A stretch of DNA of 64,000 nt from Pseudomonas sp. GM79 (lineage in GTDB: Bacteria > Pseudomonadota > Gammaproteobacteria > Pseudomonadales > Pseudomonadaceae): positions 1-64,000 of the forward strand of contig NZ_AKJE01000004.1 of assembly GCF_000282495.1 (NCBI RefSeq), in the 5' to 3' direction. Positions 30,698 through 40,294 of the stretch are shown here, piece by piece. Below the pieces are notes generated by a model that saw only the letters and a program-made list of their open reading frames with translations, had not been told where the DNA came from and did not search any database. Numbering within the stretch: position 1 is the first letter of the stretch; each line of letters begins with the position of its first letter. A program made the translations under genes and the position numbers.

Positions 30698-32035
30698 ATG
30701 AGCAAAAAATACTTTGGCACCGACGGCATTCGTGGTCGAGTCGGTCAATACCCGATTACTCCTGATTTCATGCTCAAGCTTGGCTGGGCGGCAGGCATGG
30801 CATTTCGTAGCATGGGTGCCTGCAAAGTGCTCGTGGGCAAGGACACTCGGATCTCCGGTTACATGTTCGAATCGGCGCTTGAGGCCGGACTGACCTCGGC
30901 AGGTGCTGATGTGATGCTTCTGGGGCCGATGCCGACGCCGGCCATCGCCTATCTGACGCGGACTTTTCATGCCGAAGCCGGCATCGTGATCAGCGCCTCG
31001 CACAACCCTCATGACGACAACGGCATCAAGTTTTTCTCCGGGAAGGGCACCAAGCTTCCGGATGAAGTCGAGTTGATGATTGAAGAGTTGCTCGACACCC
31101 CGATGACCGTGGTTGAGTCGAGCAAGATCGGCAAGGTGTCGCGAATCAACGATGCCTCGGGCCGTTATATCGAATTCTGCAAGAGCAGCGTTCCTACCGG
31201 CACCAGTTTTACCGGGCTGAAGATCGTGATCGACTGTGCCCACGGTGCGACCTATAAAGTGGCGCCTAGTGTGTTCCGTGAGCTGGGGGCTGAAGTTGTT
31301 GTGCTTTCTGCTCATCCTGACGGCCTGAACATCAATGAAAACTGCGGTTCGACCCATATGGAACCGCTGCAAGCTGCCGTATTGGCCGAGCACGCCGATT
31401 TGGGTATTGCCTTTGACGGTGATGGTGACCGGGTCCAGATGGTCGATCACACGGGCGCTGTCGTCGACGGCGACGAGTTGTTGTTCATCATCGCTCGCGA
31501 TCTGCAAGAGCGCGGCAAGTTGCAGGGTGGTGTGGTCGGTACGCTGATGAGTAACCTGGGGCTGGAATTGGCCCTGGCTGATCTGGCGATTCCTTTTGTG
31601 CGCGCCAACGTTGGCGACCGTTACGTGATCTCCGAGTTGCTGGGGCGTGATTGGCAGGTGGGTGGGGAAAATTCGGGGCACATTGTCTGCTTCAGTCACA
31701 CCACCACCGGTGATGCAATCATTGCCGCGTTGCAGGTGTTGATGGCGCTGAAGAGGCGCGCAGAAGGCCTGGCTCAGTCCCGCCAGGCGCTGCGCAAGTG
31801 TCCTCAAGTGTTGATCAATGTCCGGTTTGGCGGTGGTGCGAGTCCGCTCGAGCATCCGAAAGTCAAAGAGGCCAGTGATCGTGTCACCCAGGCGATGGCC
31901 GGTCGTGGGCGCGTGCTGTTGCGCAAGTCCGGGACAGAGCCACTGGTGCGGGTCATGGTCGAGGGTGAGGACGAAACGCAGGTTCGCGGTTACGCCGAAG
32001 AGCTGGCAAAACTGGTAACTGAAGTTTCTGTCTGA
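30698..32035 (+). CDS. glmM: Phosphoglucosamine mutase GlmM
   Basis: A 445-residue enzyme that interconverts glucosamine-6-phosphate and glucosamine-1-phosphate on the way to UDP-GlcNAc, for peptidoglycan and LPS. The phosphorylated serine is Ser101 in [13 protein letters not shown]. The Mg2+ loop is AFDGDGDRV, the sugar-binding loop is GGENSGHI, and the phosphate-binding loop near the C-terminus is [15 protein letters not shown]. Normal length (E. coli 445). Confidence 0.98.
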   Translation: MSKKYFGTDGIRGRVGQYPITPDFMLKLGWAAGMAFRSMGACKVLVGKDTRISGYMFESALEAGLTSAGADVMLLGPMPTPAIAYLTRTFHAEAGIVISASHNPHDDNGIKFFSGKGTKLPDEVELMIEELLDTPMTVVESSKIGKVSRINDASGRYIEFCKSSVPTGTSFTGLKIVIDCAHGATYKVAPSVFRELGAEVVVLSAHPDGLNINENCGSTHMEPLQAAVLAEHADLGIAFDGDGDRVQMVDHTGAVVDGDELLFIIARDLQERGKLQGGVVGTLMSNLGLELALADLAIPFVRANVGDRYVISELLGRDWQVGGENSGHIVCFSHTTTGDAIIAALQVLMALKRRAEGLAQSRQALRKCPQVLINVRFGGGASPLEHPKVKEASDRVTQAMAGRGRVLLRKSGTEPLVRVMVEGEDETQVRGYAEELAKLVTEVSV

Positions 32036-32101
32036 TTTCGGCTTGCCAGCCATGATTGTGTTGGGTAACATCTGCGCCCACTTTGACCGACGAGGTACAG
32101 C

Positions 32102-32857
32102 ATGCGTCGCCCTATGGTAGCTGGTAACTGGAAGATGCACGGTACCCGCGCCAGCGTCGCTGAGCTGATCAATGGCCTTAGTCATCTGGCCTTGCCGAGC
32201 GGTGTTGATGTCGCGGTATTCCCGTCTTGCTTGCATATCAATCAAGTGATTGATGGCTTGAAAGGTAAGTCGATTTCGGTCGGCGCGCAGAATTCTGCAG
32301 TGGAATCCATGCAAGGTGCATTGACCGGTGAAATTGCGCCAAGTCAATTGGTGGATGCAGGTTGTTCCCTGGTGCTTGTCGGGCACTCCGAACGCCGCCA
32401 GATAATGGGTGAGCAGGATGGAATGCTGATTCGCAAGTTCGCAGCGGCGCAGGCATGTGGCTTGATTCCGGTGTTGTGCATAGGGGAAACCCGCGAAGAG
32501 CGCGAAGCTGGAAAAACTCTTGATGTTGTCGGGCGTCAGCTTGGCAGTATCATTGAGGAGCTGGGTGTAGGTGTCTTTGCAAAGGCGGTAATCGCTTACG
32601 AGCCGGTCTGGGCCATTGGCACCGGGCTGACTGCTTCGCCGCAACAGGCGCAGGATGTGCACGCAGCCATTCGCGCTCAGTTGGCGGCAGAGAATTCTGA
32701 AGTCGCGCAAGGTGTGCGGCTTCTATACGGCGGCAGCGTGAAGGCGGCCAATGCGGTCGAACTGTTCGGCATGCCGGATATCGATGGGGGGCTCATTGGT
32801 GGAGCTTCCCTGAATGCAGATGAGTTCGGTGCGATTTGTCGCGCCGCGGGAAACTGA
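32102..32857 (+). CDS. tpiA: Triosephosphate isomerase
   Basis: A 251-residue glycolytic TIM barrel. Asn/Lys of the phosphate site lie in VAGNWKMHG, the electrophilic His in LVGHSERRQ, the catalytic Glu in [11 protein letters not shown], and the phosphate-gripping loop in [11 protein letters not shown]. The gap of 66 bases to glmM has no terminator, so it probably belongs to the ftsH-secG transcript. secG starts 4 bases after its stop. Confidence 0.98.
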   Translation: MRRPMVAGNWKMHGTRASVAELINGLSHLALPSGVDVAVFPSCLHINQVIDGLKGKSISVGAQNSAVESMQGALTGEIAPSQLVDAGCSLVLVGHSERRQIMGEQDGMLIRKFAAAQACGLIPVLCIGETREEREAGKTLDVVGRQLGSIIEELGVGVFAKAVIAYEPVWAIGTGLTASPQQAQDVHAAIRAQLAAENSEVAQGVRLLYGGSVKAANAVELFGMPDIDGGLIGGASLNADEFGAICRAAGN

Positions 32858-32861
32858 AAAA

Positions 32862-33245
32862 ATGCTGGAAACAGTCGTAGTCGTTTTTCATCTGCTGGGT
32901 GCATTGGGCGTAGTTGCTCTGGTTTTGCTGCAGCAGGGTAAAGGTGCGGATGCTGGCGCGTCTTTCGGAGCAGGTGCTTCAAATACTGTGTTCGGAAGCC
33001 AAGGTTCCTCTACCTTTCTTAGTAAGTTTACTGCTATACTTGCCGCCGGTTTCTTCATAACCAGCTTGGGGTTAGGTTACTTTGCTAAAGAGAAGGCTCA
33101 TGAGCTGACTCAAGTAGGTTTGCCAAATCCAGCAGTGTTGGAAGTTCCAAAGCAACAACCGGCTTCTGATGATGTCCCGGTGCTTCAAGAGCAAAAGTCG
33201 GCTACTCCAGCGACTGACGTGCCTCCAGCTCAAGAGCAGAAGTAA
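32862..33245 (+). CDS. secG: Preprotein translocase subunit SecG
   Basis: A 127-residue inner-membrane subunit of SecYEG. Two membrane helices (about 3-22 and 52-72) flank the conserved loop [34 protein letters not shown]. The C-terminal tail is Gln/Pro-rich and carries a repeated VP/LQEQK-type motif ([21 protein letters not shown]). I set the start at [13 protein letters not shown]. tRNA-Leu follows after 22 bases without a terminator, so the tRNA may be released from the secG message. Confidence 0.95.
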   Translation: MLETVVVVFHLLGALGVVALVLLQQGKGADAGASFGAGASNTVFGSQGSSTFLSKFTAILAAGFFITSLGLGYFAKEKAHELTQVGLPNPAVLEVPKQQPASDDVPVLQEQKSATPATDVPPAQEQK

Positions 33246-33267
33246 GAAGGGTTTCAAACGTAGTATT

Positions 33268-33353
33268 GCCGAGGTGGTGGAATTGGTAGACACGCAACCT
33301 TGAGGTGGTTGTGCCCATAGGGTGTAGGGGTTCGAGTCCCCTTCTCGGTACCA
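33268..33353 (+). tRNA. tRNA-Leu (anticodon GAG)
   Basis: An 86-nt class II tRNA with encoded CCA. The anticodon loop TTGAGGT shows GAG. The long variable arm and the GGTTCGAGTCC T-arm are intact. The acceptor stem is GCCGAGG/TCTCGGT (ends in wobble pairs). It lies directly downstream of secG, a conserved arrangement. Confidence 0.96.
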
Positions 33354-33364
33354 ATTATCAGGAG

Positions 33365-33388
33365 AGCCCGCTGTTGCGGGCTTTCTTG
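33365..33388 (+). terminator. Terminator after tRNA-Leu
   Basis: AGCCCGC-TGTT-GCGGGCT followed by TTCTT, 12 bases past the tRNA. Confidence 0.8.
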
Positions 33389-33404
33389 TAGGTGGAAGGT
33401 TACA

Positions 33405-33433
33405 TTGACCCTGTCAGGGATCGGTCGTATACT
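33405..33433 (+). promoter_or_regulatory. Sigma-70 promoter of tRNA-fMet
   Basis: TTGACC, 17-bp spacer, TATACT, followed by a GC-rich discriminator (TCCGCCCC) as in stringently controlled stable-RNA promoters. It ends 16 bases before the tRNA and is probably also the start of the rimP-nusA-infB transcript. Confidence 0.88.
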
Positions 33434-33449
33434 TCCGCCCCAGCTTTGT

Positions 33450-33526
<77 letters not shown>

Positions 33527-33532
33527 GTTTAA

Positions 33533-33558
33533 GGAGCCCCTTTTCAGGGGCTTTTTGT
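33533..33558 (+). terminator. Terminator after tRNA-fMet (first of three hairpins)
   Basis: AGCCCC-TTTTCA-GGGGCT with a T tract at 33552-33556. Separates the tRNA from rimP. Read-through must occur if rimP is to be expressed from the tRNA promoter. Confidence 0.75.
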
Positions 33559-33573
33559 TAGCTGGACACTTTC

Positions 33574-33595
33574 AACGCCGCTGTTCAACGGCGTT
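33574..33595 (+). other. Second hairpin between tRNA-fMet and rimP
   Basis: AACGCCG and CGGCGTT pair over an 8-nt loop; the tail TCAAGG has no T tract, so this is not a terminator by itself. Confidence 0.55.
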
Positions 33596-33601
33596 TCAAG
33601 G

Positions 33602-33624
33602 ATGGGCGTTTCGCCCATTTTTTT
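33602..33624 (+). terminator. Third hairpin before rimP, a strong terminator
   Basis: ATGGGCG-TTT-CGCCCAT followed by a run of seven T residues, 41 bases before the rimP GTG. A strong intrinsic terminator directly upstream of an essential operon implies antitermination or a promoter hidden in the 40 bases that follow. Confidence 0.8.
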
Positions 33625-33664
33625 ATTTTGCACAGCATGCACATACATGCACGAGGGGGTTCAG

Positions 33665-34123
33665 GTGTCGAGCAAGCTAGAAGAGTTGCAGGCCTTGCTG
33701 GCCCCGGTGGTCGTGGCCCTAGGCTATGAATGCTGGGGTATTGAGTTTTCGGCTCAAGGTCGCCACTCAATGTTGCGCGTTTATATTGATAAAGAGGGCG
33801 GCGTGCTGGTGGACGATTGTGCCATCGTCAGCCGTCAGATCAGCGGTGTACTGGATGTTGAAGATCCGATCGCCGTTGAATACACCCTTGAAGTTTCCTC
33901 GCCTGGCATGGAACGCCCACTGTTCACTATTGAGCAGTTTGCAAAATTTGCCGGTGAACAAGTGAAGATCAAGCTGCGCTCGCCTTTTGAAGGTCGGCGC
34001 AACTTTCAGGGCCTTCTGCGCGGTGTAGAAGAGCAGGACGTTGTGGTGCAGGTTGAAGACCATGAGTTCCTGTTGCCGATCGATATGATCGACAAGGCCA
34101 ACATTATTCCCAGTTTTGACTGA
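33665..34123 (+). CDS. rimP: Ribosome maturation factor RimP
   Basis: A 152-residue protein needed for 30S assembly. An N-terminal alpha/beta domain ([30 protein letters not shown]) is followed by the SH3-like C-terminal domain ([24 protein letters not shown]). The GTG start at 33665 has GAGGGGG six bases upstream and gives the conserved [13 protein letters not shown]-terminus; an ATG nine codons earlier lacks this spacing. nusA follows after 47 bases. Confidence 0.95.
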   Translation: MSSKLEELQALLAPVVVALGYECWGIEFSAQGRHSMLRVYIDKEGGVLVDDCAIVSRQISGVLDVEDPIAVEYTLEVSSPGMERPLFTIEQFAKFAGEQVKIKLRSPFEGRRNFQGLLRGVEEQDVVVQVEDHEFLLPIDMIDKANIIPSFD

Positions 34124-34170
34124 GACGCGGATCCCGCGGATCCAATGGCTTGCGAAAGGCGAGGCGTACG

Positions 34171-35652
34171 ATGAGCAAAGAAGTACTGCTGGTTGTTGAG
34201 TCGGTATCCAATGAAAAGGGCGTACCGGCAAACGTAATTTTTGAAGCGCTGGAGCTGGCTCTGGCCACTGCTACCAAAAAGCGTTTTGAGGACGAAGTCG
34301 ATCTGCGTGTGGAAATCAATCGCCACACCGGTGCTTACGAGACATTCCGTCGCTGGACGGTTGTCGAAGAAGCAGACCTGGACGATCCGGCCATCGAAAC
34401 CTGGCCGAGCAAGGTTGCAGAAACGCATCCTGGTGCCAAGGTCGGCGATGTTGTCGAAGAAAAGATCGAATCCATCGAGTTCGGCCGCATTGCTGCACAG
34501 ACTGCCAAGCAGGTCATCGTGCAGAAAGTTCGCGAAGCCGAGCGTGCTCAAGTCGTCGACGCCTACCGCGAGCGCCTGGGGGAAATCATCTCCGGCACCG
34601 TGAAGAAAGTCACCCGCGACAACGTGATCGTCGACCTGGGCAATAACGCTGAAGCGTTGCTGGCCCGTGAAGACATCATTTCTCGCGAAACCTTCCGGGT
34701 TGGTGTGCGTCTGCGTGCGCTGCTCAAGGAAATCCGCACCGAGAACCGCGGCCCTCAGTTGATCCTGTCGCGTACCGCGCCGGAAATGCTGATCGAGTTG
34801 TTCCGCATCGAAGTGCCGGAAATCGCTGAAGGCCTGATCGAAGTAATGGCTGCGTCCCGCGACCCGGGTTCGCGCGCCAAGATCGCGGTCCGCTCCAAGG
34901 ACAAACGCATTGACCCGCAAGGCGCTTGCATCGGTATGCGCGGTTCGCGCGTCCAGGCAGTGTCCGGCGAGTTGGGCGGTGAGCGTGTGGATATCGTCCT
35001 GTGGGACGATAACCCGGCGCAGTTCGTGATCAATGCAATGTCGCCGGCTGAAGTGGCGGCAATTATCGTTGACGAAGATGCCCATGCAATGGACATCGCC
35101 GTTGGCGCAGACAATCTGGCTCAGGCCATCGGTCGCGGTGGTCAGAACGTGCGTCTGGCTAGCCAGTTGACTGGCTGGACCCTGAACGTGATGACCGAAT
35201 CGGACATCCAGGCTAAGCAGCAAGCAGAAACCGGCGACATCCTGCGCAACTTCATCGACGAGCTGGAAGTCGACGAAGACCTGGCACAGGTGCTGGTAGA
35301 TGAAGGCTTCACCAGCCTGGAAGAGATTGCCTACGTACCGTTGGAAGAAATGCTCAACATCGACGGCTTTGACGAAGAAACCGTCAACGAGCTTCGCGCT
35401 CGCGCCAAGGATCGTTTGTTGACTAAAGCCATCGCTACTGAGGAAAAGCTGGCAGACGCCCATCCGGCCGAAGACCTGCTCTCGCTTGAGGGTATGGACA
35501 AGGATTTGGCGATGGAACTGGCGGTGCGCGGCGTAATTACCCGCGAAGACCTGGCCGAGCAGTCTATTGACGACCTGCTCGACATCGACGGCATTGACGA
35601 TGATCGTGCCGGCAAGTTGATCATGGCCGCCCGAGCCCATTGGTTCGAGTAA
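34171..35652 (+). CDS. nusA: Transcription termination/antitermination factor NusA
   Basis: A 493-residue RNA polymerase-binding factor. Domains in order: N-terminal RNAP-binding domain (1-130), S1 domain (about 135-200, [21 protein letters not shown]), two KH domains (about 200-345, with [25 protein letters not shown] and [13 protein letters not shown]), and two acidic helix-hairpin-helix repeats at the C-terminus (about 365-490). In E. coli NusA controls its own operon; the stacked terminators upstream of rimP are plausible sites here. Confidence 0.98.
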   Translation: MSKEVLLVVESVSNEKGVPANVIFEALELALATATKKRFEDEVDLRVEINRHTGAYETFRRWTVVEEADLDDPAIETWPSKVAETHPGAKVGDVVEEKIESIEFGRIAAQTAKQVIVQKVREAERAQVVDAYRERLGEIISGTVKKVTRDNVIVDLGNNAEALLAREDIISRETFRVGVRLRALLKEIRTENRGPQLILSRTAPEMLIELFRIEVPEIAEGLIEVMAASRDPGSRAKIAVRSKDKRIDPQGACIGMRGSRVQAVSGELGGERVDIVLWDDNPAQFVINAMSPAEVAAIIVDEDAHAMDIAVGADNLAQAIGRGGQNVRLASQLTGWTLNVMTESDIQAKQQAETGDILRNFIDELEVDEDLAQVLVDEGFTSLEEIAYVPLEEMLNIDGFDEETVNELRARAKDRLLTKAIATEEKLADAHPAEDLLSLEGMDKDLAMELAVRGVITREDLAEQSIDDLLDIDGIDDDRAGKLIMAARAHWFE

Positions 35653-35679
35653 TTAGGCGCGGCCTGAGGAGAGAAGTGC

Positions 35680-38205
35680 ATGACGCAAGTCACGGTGAAA
35701 CAACTGGCCGATGAGGTCAAAACACCGGTAGAGCGCCTGTTGCAGCAGATGCGTGAGGCAGGTCTGCCGCACACCGCCGCCGATGAAGGTGTGAGCGATA
35801 GTGAGAAGCAGTCTTTGCTGACTCACTTGAAGAGCAGCCACAAGGCGAAAGTGGAAGAACCGCGCAAGATTACATTGCAGCGCAAAACCACCAGCACCCT
35901 GCGTGTTGCTGGTAGCAAGAGCATCAGCGTTGAAGTACGCAAGAAGAAAGTCTTCGTACAACGCAGCCCGGAAGAAATCGAAGCCGAGCGCAAACGCGAA
36001 CTGGAAGAACGCCGCGCAGTAGAAAATGCTGCTCGTCAGAAGGCTGAAGAAGAAGCCAAGCGTCGCGCCGAAGAAGAAGCGCGTCGCCAGCCTGCGGCTG
36101 CGCAAACCGCTACTAACGACGCCGTTGCAGCGCCTGCTGCAGTAGCTGAGCCAGTACGTGAAAGCGCGCCGGTTGTTGCAGCTGCACCAGCACCTGCGGC
36201 CGACACTCGCAAACGCGACGAACAGCGTCGTCCGGACAAACCACGTGCCGACGATACCAATCGTCGTGGCAGTGGCGATGGCGAGCGCAAAAACGCTCCG
36301 CATCGTGCTTCGGTCAAGGAAAAAGCGCCTGCTCCACGTGTTGCGCCACGTACTACCGACGAAGAAAGCGATGGCTTCCGTCGTGGTGGTCGCGGCAAGG
36401 CCAAGCTGAAGAAACGCAACGCCCACGGTTTCCAGAGCCCAACCGGCCCTGTTGTGCGCGAAGTGAAGATCGGCGAGACCATCACTGTTGGCGATCTCGC
36501 CCAGCAGATGTCGGTCAAGGCTGCTGAAATCATCAAGTTCATGTTCAAACTGGGTACTCCAGCGACCATCAACCAGGTACTGGATCAGGAAACTGCCCAA
36601 CTGGTTGCCGAAGAGCTGGGCCACAAAGTGACCCTGGTCAGCGACACCGCCCTGGAAGATTCCCTGGCCGAGTCCCTGAAGTTTGAAGGTGAAGCGTTCT
36701 CCCGTGCACCGGTTGTGACCGTAATGGGCCACGTTGACCACGGTAAGACTTCGCTGCTCGACTACATCCGTCGTGCCAAGGTAGCTGCTGGCGAAGCCGG
36801 TGGTATCACCCAGCACATCGGTGCGTACCACGTTGAAACCGAACGCGGCATGGTCACCTTCCTCGACACCCCTGGTCACGCCGCGTTTACCGCCATGCGT
36901 GCCCGTGGTGCCAAGGCGACCGACATCGTGATCCTGGTGGTTGCAGCGGACGACGGCGTAATGCCGCAGACCGTTGAAGCCGTTCAGCACGCCAAGGCTG
37001 CTGGTGTTCCGCTGGTTGTTGCAGTGAACAAAATCGACAAGCCGGGCGCCGATCTCGATCGCATCCGTAGCGAATTGTCGGTTCACGGCGTGACCTCGGA
37101 AGAGTGGGGCGGCGACACCCCGTTCGTATCGGTTTCGGCGAAAGTCGGTACTGGCGTGGACGAGTTGCTCGAAGCTGTTCTGCTGCAAGCTGAAGTTCTC
37201 GAACTGAAAGCGACCCCTTCGGCTCCTGGCCGTGGTGTTGTGGTTGAATCGCGTCTCGACAAAGGTCGTGGCCCGGTTGCAACCGTTCTGGTTCAAGACG
37301 GTACCCTGCGCCAAGGCGACATGGTGCTGGTCGGTTCGAACTATGGCCGCGTTCGCGCCATGCTCGACGAGAACGGCAAGCCAATCAAGGAAGCCGGTCC
37401 TTCCATCCCTGTCGAGATTCTCGGCCTGGACGGTACCCCGGACGCTGGCGACGAGATGAGCGTGGTTGCCGACGAGAAGAAAGCCCGTGAAGTGGCTCTG
37501 TTCCGTCAAGGCAAGTTCCGCGAAGTCAAACTGGCCCGTGCTCACGCCGGCAAGCTTGAAAACATCTTCGAGAACATGGGTCAGGAAGAGAAGAAGACGC
37601 TCAACATCGTCCTCAAATCCGACGTCCGTGGTTCGCTGGAAGCGTTGAACGGTGCCTTGAATGGCCTGGGTAACGACGAAGTGCAAGTGCGTGTGGTCGG
37701 TGGCGGTGTCGGTGGTATCACCGAATCCGACGCCAACCTGGCACTGGCCTCCAACGCTGTACTGTTCGGCTTCAACGTGCGTGCCGATGCTGGCGCTCGC
37801 AAGATCGTCGAGCAGGAAGGTCTGGATATGCGTTACTACAACGTGATCTACGACATCATCGAAGACGTCAAGAAAGCCCTCACCGGTATGCTGGGCAGCG
37901 ATGTTCGCGAGAACATCCTGGGTACCGCTGAAGTGCGTGACGTGTTCCGTTCGCCGAAGTTTGGCGCGATCGCCGGTTGCATGGTTATCGAAGGTGTTGT
38001 TCACCGTAACCGTCCAATCCGTGTACTGCGTGAAGACATCGTTATCTTCGAAGGCGAGCTGGAATCCCTGCGCCGCTTCAAGGATGACGCTTCCGAAGTA
38101 CGTGCCGGCATGGAATGCGGTATCGGCGTGAAGAGCTACAACGACGTCAAGGTCGGCGACAAGATCGAAGTCTTCGAGAAGGTGCAGGTTGCTCGCAGCC
38201 TCTAA
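35680..38205 (+). CDS. infB: Translation initiation factor IF-2
   Basis: An 841-residue GTPase that places fMet-tRNA on the 30S subunit. It has an N-terminal IF2N domain ([24 protein letters not shown]), a long charged and Ala-rich linker (about 95-250), a second IF2N, then the G domain: G1 [11 protein letters not shown] (about 347-357), G3 DTPGHAAF, G4 NKID. Domains II-IV follow and end in the fMet-tRNA-binding region ([17 protein letters not shown]). GAGGAGAG ribosome-binding site. Confidence 0.98.
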   Translation: MTQVTVKQLADEVKTPVERLLQQMREAGLPHTAADEGVSDSEKQSLLTHLKSSHKAKVEEPRKITLQRKTTSTLRVAGSKSISVEVRKKKVFVQRSPEEIEAERKRELEERRAVENAARQKAEEEAKRRAEEEARRQPAAAQTATNDAVAAPAAVAEPVRESAPVVAAAPAPAADTRKRDEQRRPDKPRADDTNRRGSGDGERKNAPHRASVKEKAPAPRVAPRTTDEESDGFRRGGRGKAKLKKRNAHGFQSPTGPVVREVKIGETITVGDLAQQMSVKAAEIIKFMFKLGTPATINQVLDQETAQLVAEELGHKVTLVSDTALEDSLAESLKFEGEAFSRAPVVTVMGHVDHGKTSLLDYIRRAKVAAGEAGGITQHIGAYHVETERGMVTFLDTPGHAAFTAMRARGAKATDIVILVVAADDGVMPQTVEAVQHAKAAGVPLVVAVNKIDKPGADLDRIRSELSVHGVTSEEWGGDTPFVSVSAKVGTGVDELLEAVLLQAEVLELKATPSAPGRGVVVESRLDKGRGPVATVLVQDGTLRQGDMVLVGSNYGRVRAMLDENGKPIKEAGPSIPVEILGLDGTPDAGDEMSVVADEKKAREVALFRQGKFREVKLARAHAGKLENIFENMGQEEKKTLNIVLKSDVRGSLEALNGALNGLGNDEVQVRVVGGGVGGITESDANLALASNAVLFGFNVRADAGARKIVEQEGLDMRYYNVIYDIIEDVKKALTGMLGSDVRENILGTAEVRDVFRSPKFGAIAGCMVIEGVVHRNRPIRVLREDIVIFEGELESLRRFKDDASEVRAGMECGIGVKSYNDVKVGDKIEVFEKVQVARSL

Positions 38206-38276
38206 CTCGCGCACTTCAAGGGCCACGATGAGCCGCCGCATGCAGATGCGCGGCGCAACGTCCGGACTCTAAACGC

Positions 38277-38310
38277 AACGCCCGGTCTGGCTTTTGTCAG
38301 GCCGGGCGTT
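38277..38310 (+). other. Long hairpin between infB and rbfA
   Basis: A 15-bp stem with two G-U pairs (AACGCCCGGTCTGGC / GTCAGGCCGGGCGTT) closes on a TTTT loop. The tail is TGCCGC, not a T tract. It lies 72 bases after infB and 55 before rbfA, and may be a processing or partial-termination site. Confidence 0.6.
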
Positions 38311-38364
38311 TGCCGCTTTCAGACCCCTCGGGTTTCACCGTGGGGCAGTAACAGGTAACAAGAC

Positions 38365-38766
38365 ATGGCAAAAGAATACAGCCGTACCCAACGTATCGGC
38401 GATCAGATGCAGCGTGAGCTGGCACAGCTGATCCGTCGTGAAGTCAAAGACCCGCGCGTCGGTCTGGTCACCATTACCGCTGTTGAAGTCAGCCGTGACG
38501 TCGGTCACGCCAAGATCTTCATCACCGTGATGGGCCAGGACAGCCGCGACGACATTGCGCAAAGCATCAAGGTGCTCAACTCCGCCGCAGGTTTCCTGCG
38601 TATGCAGTTGGCTCGCGAAATGAAGTTGCGCAGCGTTCCGCAGTTGCACTTCCATTACGACGAAAGCGTCGTGCGTGGCGCCCACCTGTCGGCCCTGATC
38701 GAGCGTGCGGTGGCTGAAGACAATCAGCACCCGGTAGCGGCTGAACCCGAAGACGCCAAGGAGTAA
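38365..38766 (+). CDS. rbfA: 30S ribosome-binding factor RbfA
   Basis: A 133-residue KH-fold protein for late 16S rRNA maturation and cold adaptation. Signature segments are [37 protein letters not shown] (N-terminal) and [20 protein letters not shown]. It starts MAKEYSRTQ. truB follows with a 3-base gap; the typical infB-rbfA-truB order. Confidence 0.97.
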   Translation: MAKEYSRTQRIGDQMQRELAQLIRREVKDPRVGLVTITAVEVSRDVGHAKIFITVMGQDSRDDIAQSIKVLNSAAGFLRMQLAREMKLRSVPQLHFHYDESVVRGAHLSALIERAVAEDNQHPVAAEPEDAKE

Positions 38767-38769
38767 TCG

Positions 38770-39687
38770 GTGGCTCAGGTCAAACGTATCCGTCGTAACG
38801 TCAGCGGCATCATCCTGCTCGACAAGCCGCTGGGGTTCACCTCCAACGCGGCATTGCAGAAGGTTCGCTGGTTGCTCAATGCCGAGAAGGCCGGGCACAC
38901 CGGCAGTCTCGATCCGCTGGCCACCGGCGTGCTGCCGTTGTGCTTTGGCGAGGCCACCAAGTTCTCGCAATACCTGCTCGATTCCGACAAGGCTTATGAA
39001 ACCCTGGCGCAACTGGGCAAGACCACCACCACGGCCGATGCCGAAGGTGAAGTTTTGCTGGAACGCCCGGTGACCGTTGGTCGCGCCGATATCGAAGCTG
39101 TGCTGCCGAAATTTCGTGGGCAAATCAGTCAGATACCGCCGATGTACTCGGCGCTCAAGCGTGATGGGCAGCCGCTGTACAAGCTGGCCCGTGCAGGCGA
39201 AGTAGTGGAGCGCGAACCGCGTTCTGTTACTATTGCACGCTTGGAATTACTGGCCTTTGAGGGTGATACTGCGCGGCTTGCGGTGGATTGCAGCAAAGGC
39301 ACCTATATCCGCACCCTGGTGGAGGATATCGGTGAGCAACTCGGTTGTGGCGCTTACGTGGCTGAATTGCGACGTACCCAGGCCGGGCCTTTCACGCTTG
39401 CACAGACCGTCACTCTGGAAGAGCTTGAAGCGGTACATGCCGAAGGCGGCAACGAAGCGGTCGACCGCTTCCTGATGCCATCGGACAGCGGCCTGCTGGA
39501 CTGGCCACTGTTGCATTTCTCGGAGCACAGCGCGTTCTACTGGCTTAACGGCCAACCGGTACGTGCCCCGGATGCACCGAAGTTCGGCATGGTACGGGTA
39601 CAGGATCACAATGGTCGTTTCATCGGTATCGGTGAAGTGAGCGAAGACGGGCGCATCGCGCCACGTCGACTGATTCGGTCAGAATGA
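38770..39687 (+). CDS. truB: tRNA pseudouridine-55 synthase TruB
   Basis: A 305-residue enzyme that makes pseudouridine 55 in tRNA T-loops. The catalytic Asp48 lies in [23 protein letters not shown], followed by the [20 protein letters not shown] motif, and a PUA-like C-terminal region. The start is GTG at 38770 with AAGGAG ten bases upstream. Confidence 0.97.
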   Translation: MAQVKRIRRNVSGIILLDKPLGFTSNAALQKVRWLLNAEKAGHTGSLDPLATGVLPLCFGEATKFSQYLLDSDKAYETLAQLGKTTTTADAEGEVLLERPVTVGRADIEAVLPKFRGQISQIPPMYSALKRDGQPLYKLARAGEVVEREPRSVTIARLELLAFEGDTARLAVDCSKGTYIRTLVEDIGEQLGCGAYVAELRRTQAGPFTLAQTVTLEELEAVHAEGGNEAVDRFLMPSDSGLLDWPLLHFSEHSAFYWLNGQPVRAPDAPKFGMVRVQDHNGRFIGIGEVSEDGRIAPRRLIRSE

Positions 39688-39789
39688 CCGAAACCGGCCT
39701 GTGTAACAGCAGGTCGGCGAGTGTGGCTGTTAACAGGCACGGTCACTACTCATTTATAGATACAGGGATTTGTCCCTGGCCTGTTGAAG

Positions 39790-39806
39790 CTGTTTCTTTG
39801 AAACAG
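39790..39806 (+). other. Hairpin in the rpsO leader
   Basis: CTGTTTC-TTT-GAAACAG, a 7-bp stem, ends 23 bases before the rpsO ATG, close to the ribosome-binding region. The position suits an autoregulatory site for S15, as is known for rpsO in E. coli, but the fold here has not been compared. Confidence 0.4.
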
Positions 39807-39829
39807 TTTCCTGATAAAAGGATTGCCTC

Positions 39830-40099
39830 ATGGCTCTCGACGTTCAAGAAAAAGCTCAAATCGTAGCTGACTACCAGCAAGCTGTTGGTGACACTGGTTC
39901 GCCAGAAGTGCAAGTTGCACTGCTGACCCACAACATCAACAAGCTGCAAGGTCACTTCAAGGCCAACGGTAAAGATCACCACTCCCGTCGTGGTCTGATC
40001 CGCATGGTAAACCAGCGCCGTAAGCTGCTGGACTACCTGAAAGGCAAGGATCTGGGTCGTTACCAGACTCTGATCGGTCGCCTGGGTCTGCGTCGCTAA
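39830..40099 (+). CDS. rpsO: 30S ribosomal protein S15
   Basis: An 89-residue primary 16S rRNA-binding protein. It contains the S15 signature [36 protein letters not shown] and ends GLRR. Length matches E. coli (89). The spacer to truB is 142 bases; rpsO-pnp is the conserved pairing. Confidence 0.99.
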   Translation: MALDVQEKAQIVADYQQAVGDTGSPEVQVALLTHNINKLQGHFKANGKDHHSRRGLIRMVNQRRKLLDYLKGKDLGRYQTLIGRLGLRR

Positions 40100-40132
40100 T
40101 AAGCGATTGCGCTAGAGGTTGGTTGTCTGTCG

Positions 40133-40159
40133 TGCGTCAGTGGGTCTCCCGCTGGCGCA
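40133..40159 (+). other. Leader hairpin upstream of pnp
   Basis: A 12-bp stem with two G-U pairs (TGCGTCAGTGGG / CCCGCTGGCGCA) and a 3-nt loop, 135 bases before pnp. In E. coli the corresponding leader is cut by RNase III in PNPase autoregulation; this stem is a candidate equivalent. Confidence 0.55.
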
Positions 40160-40294
40160 TGTCAGGCTCCCAGCCTCAAGTTTTATCTGGATAGTCGTTT
40201 TACCCTGGACAGGCGTTGGGCCGATTCCCGACATTGCCCAAGAATTTCGCAAGAAGACAAGTTCCCCAAGAGCCACAAAAGAAGGTAGGACACC

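Noticed and set aside
35653-38241. Open frame of 862 codons antisense to infB
   Set aside because: Shadow of infB; no start signal and no recognisable domain.
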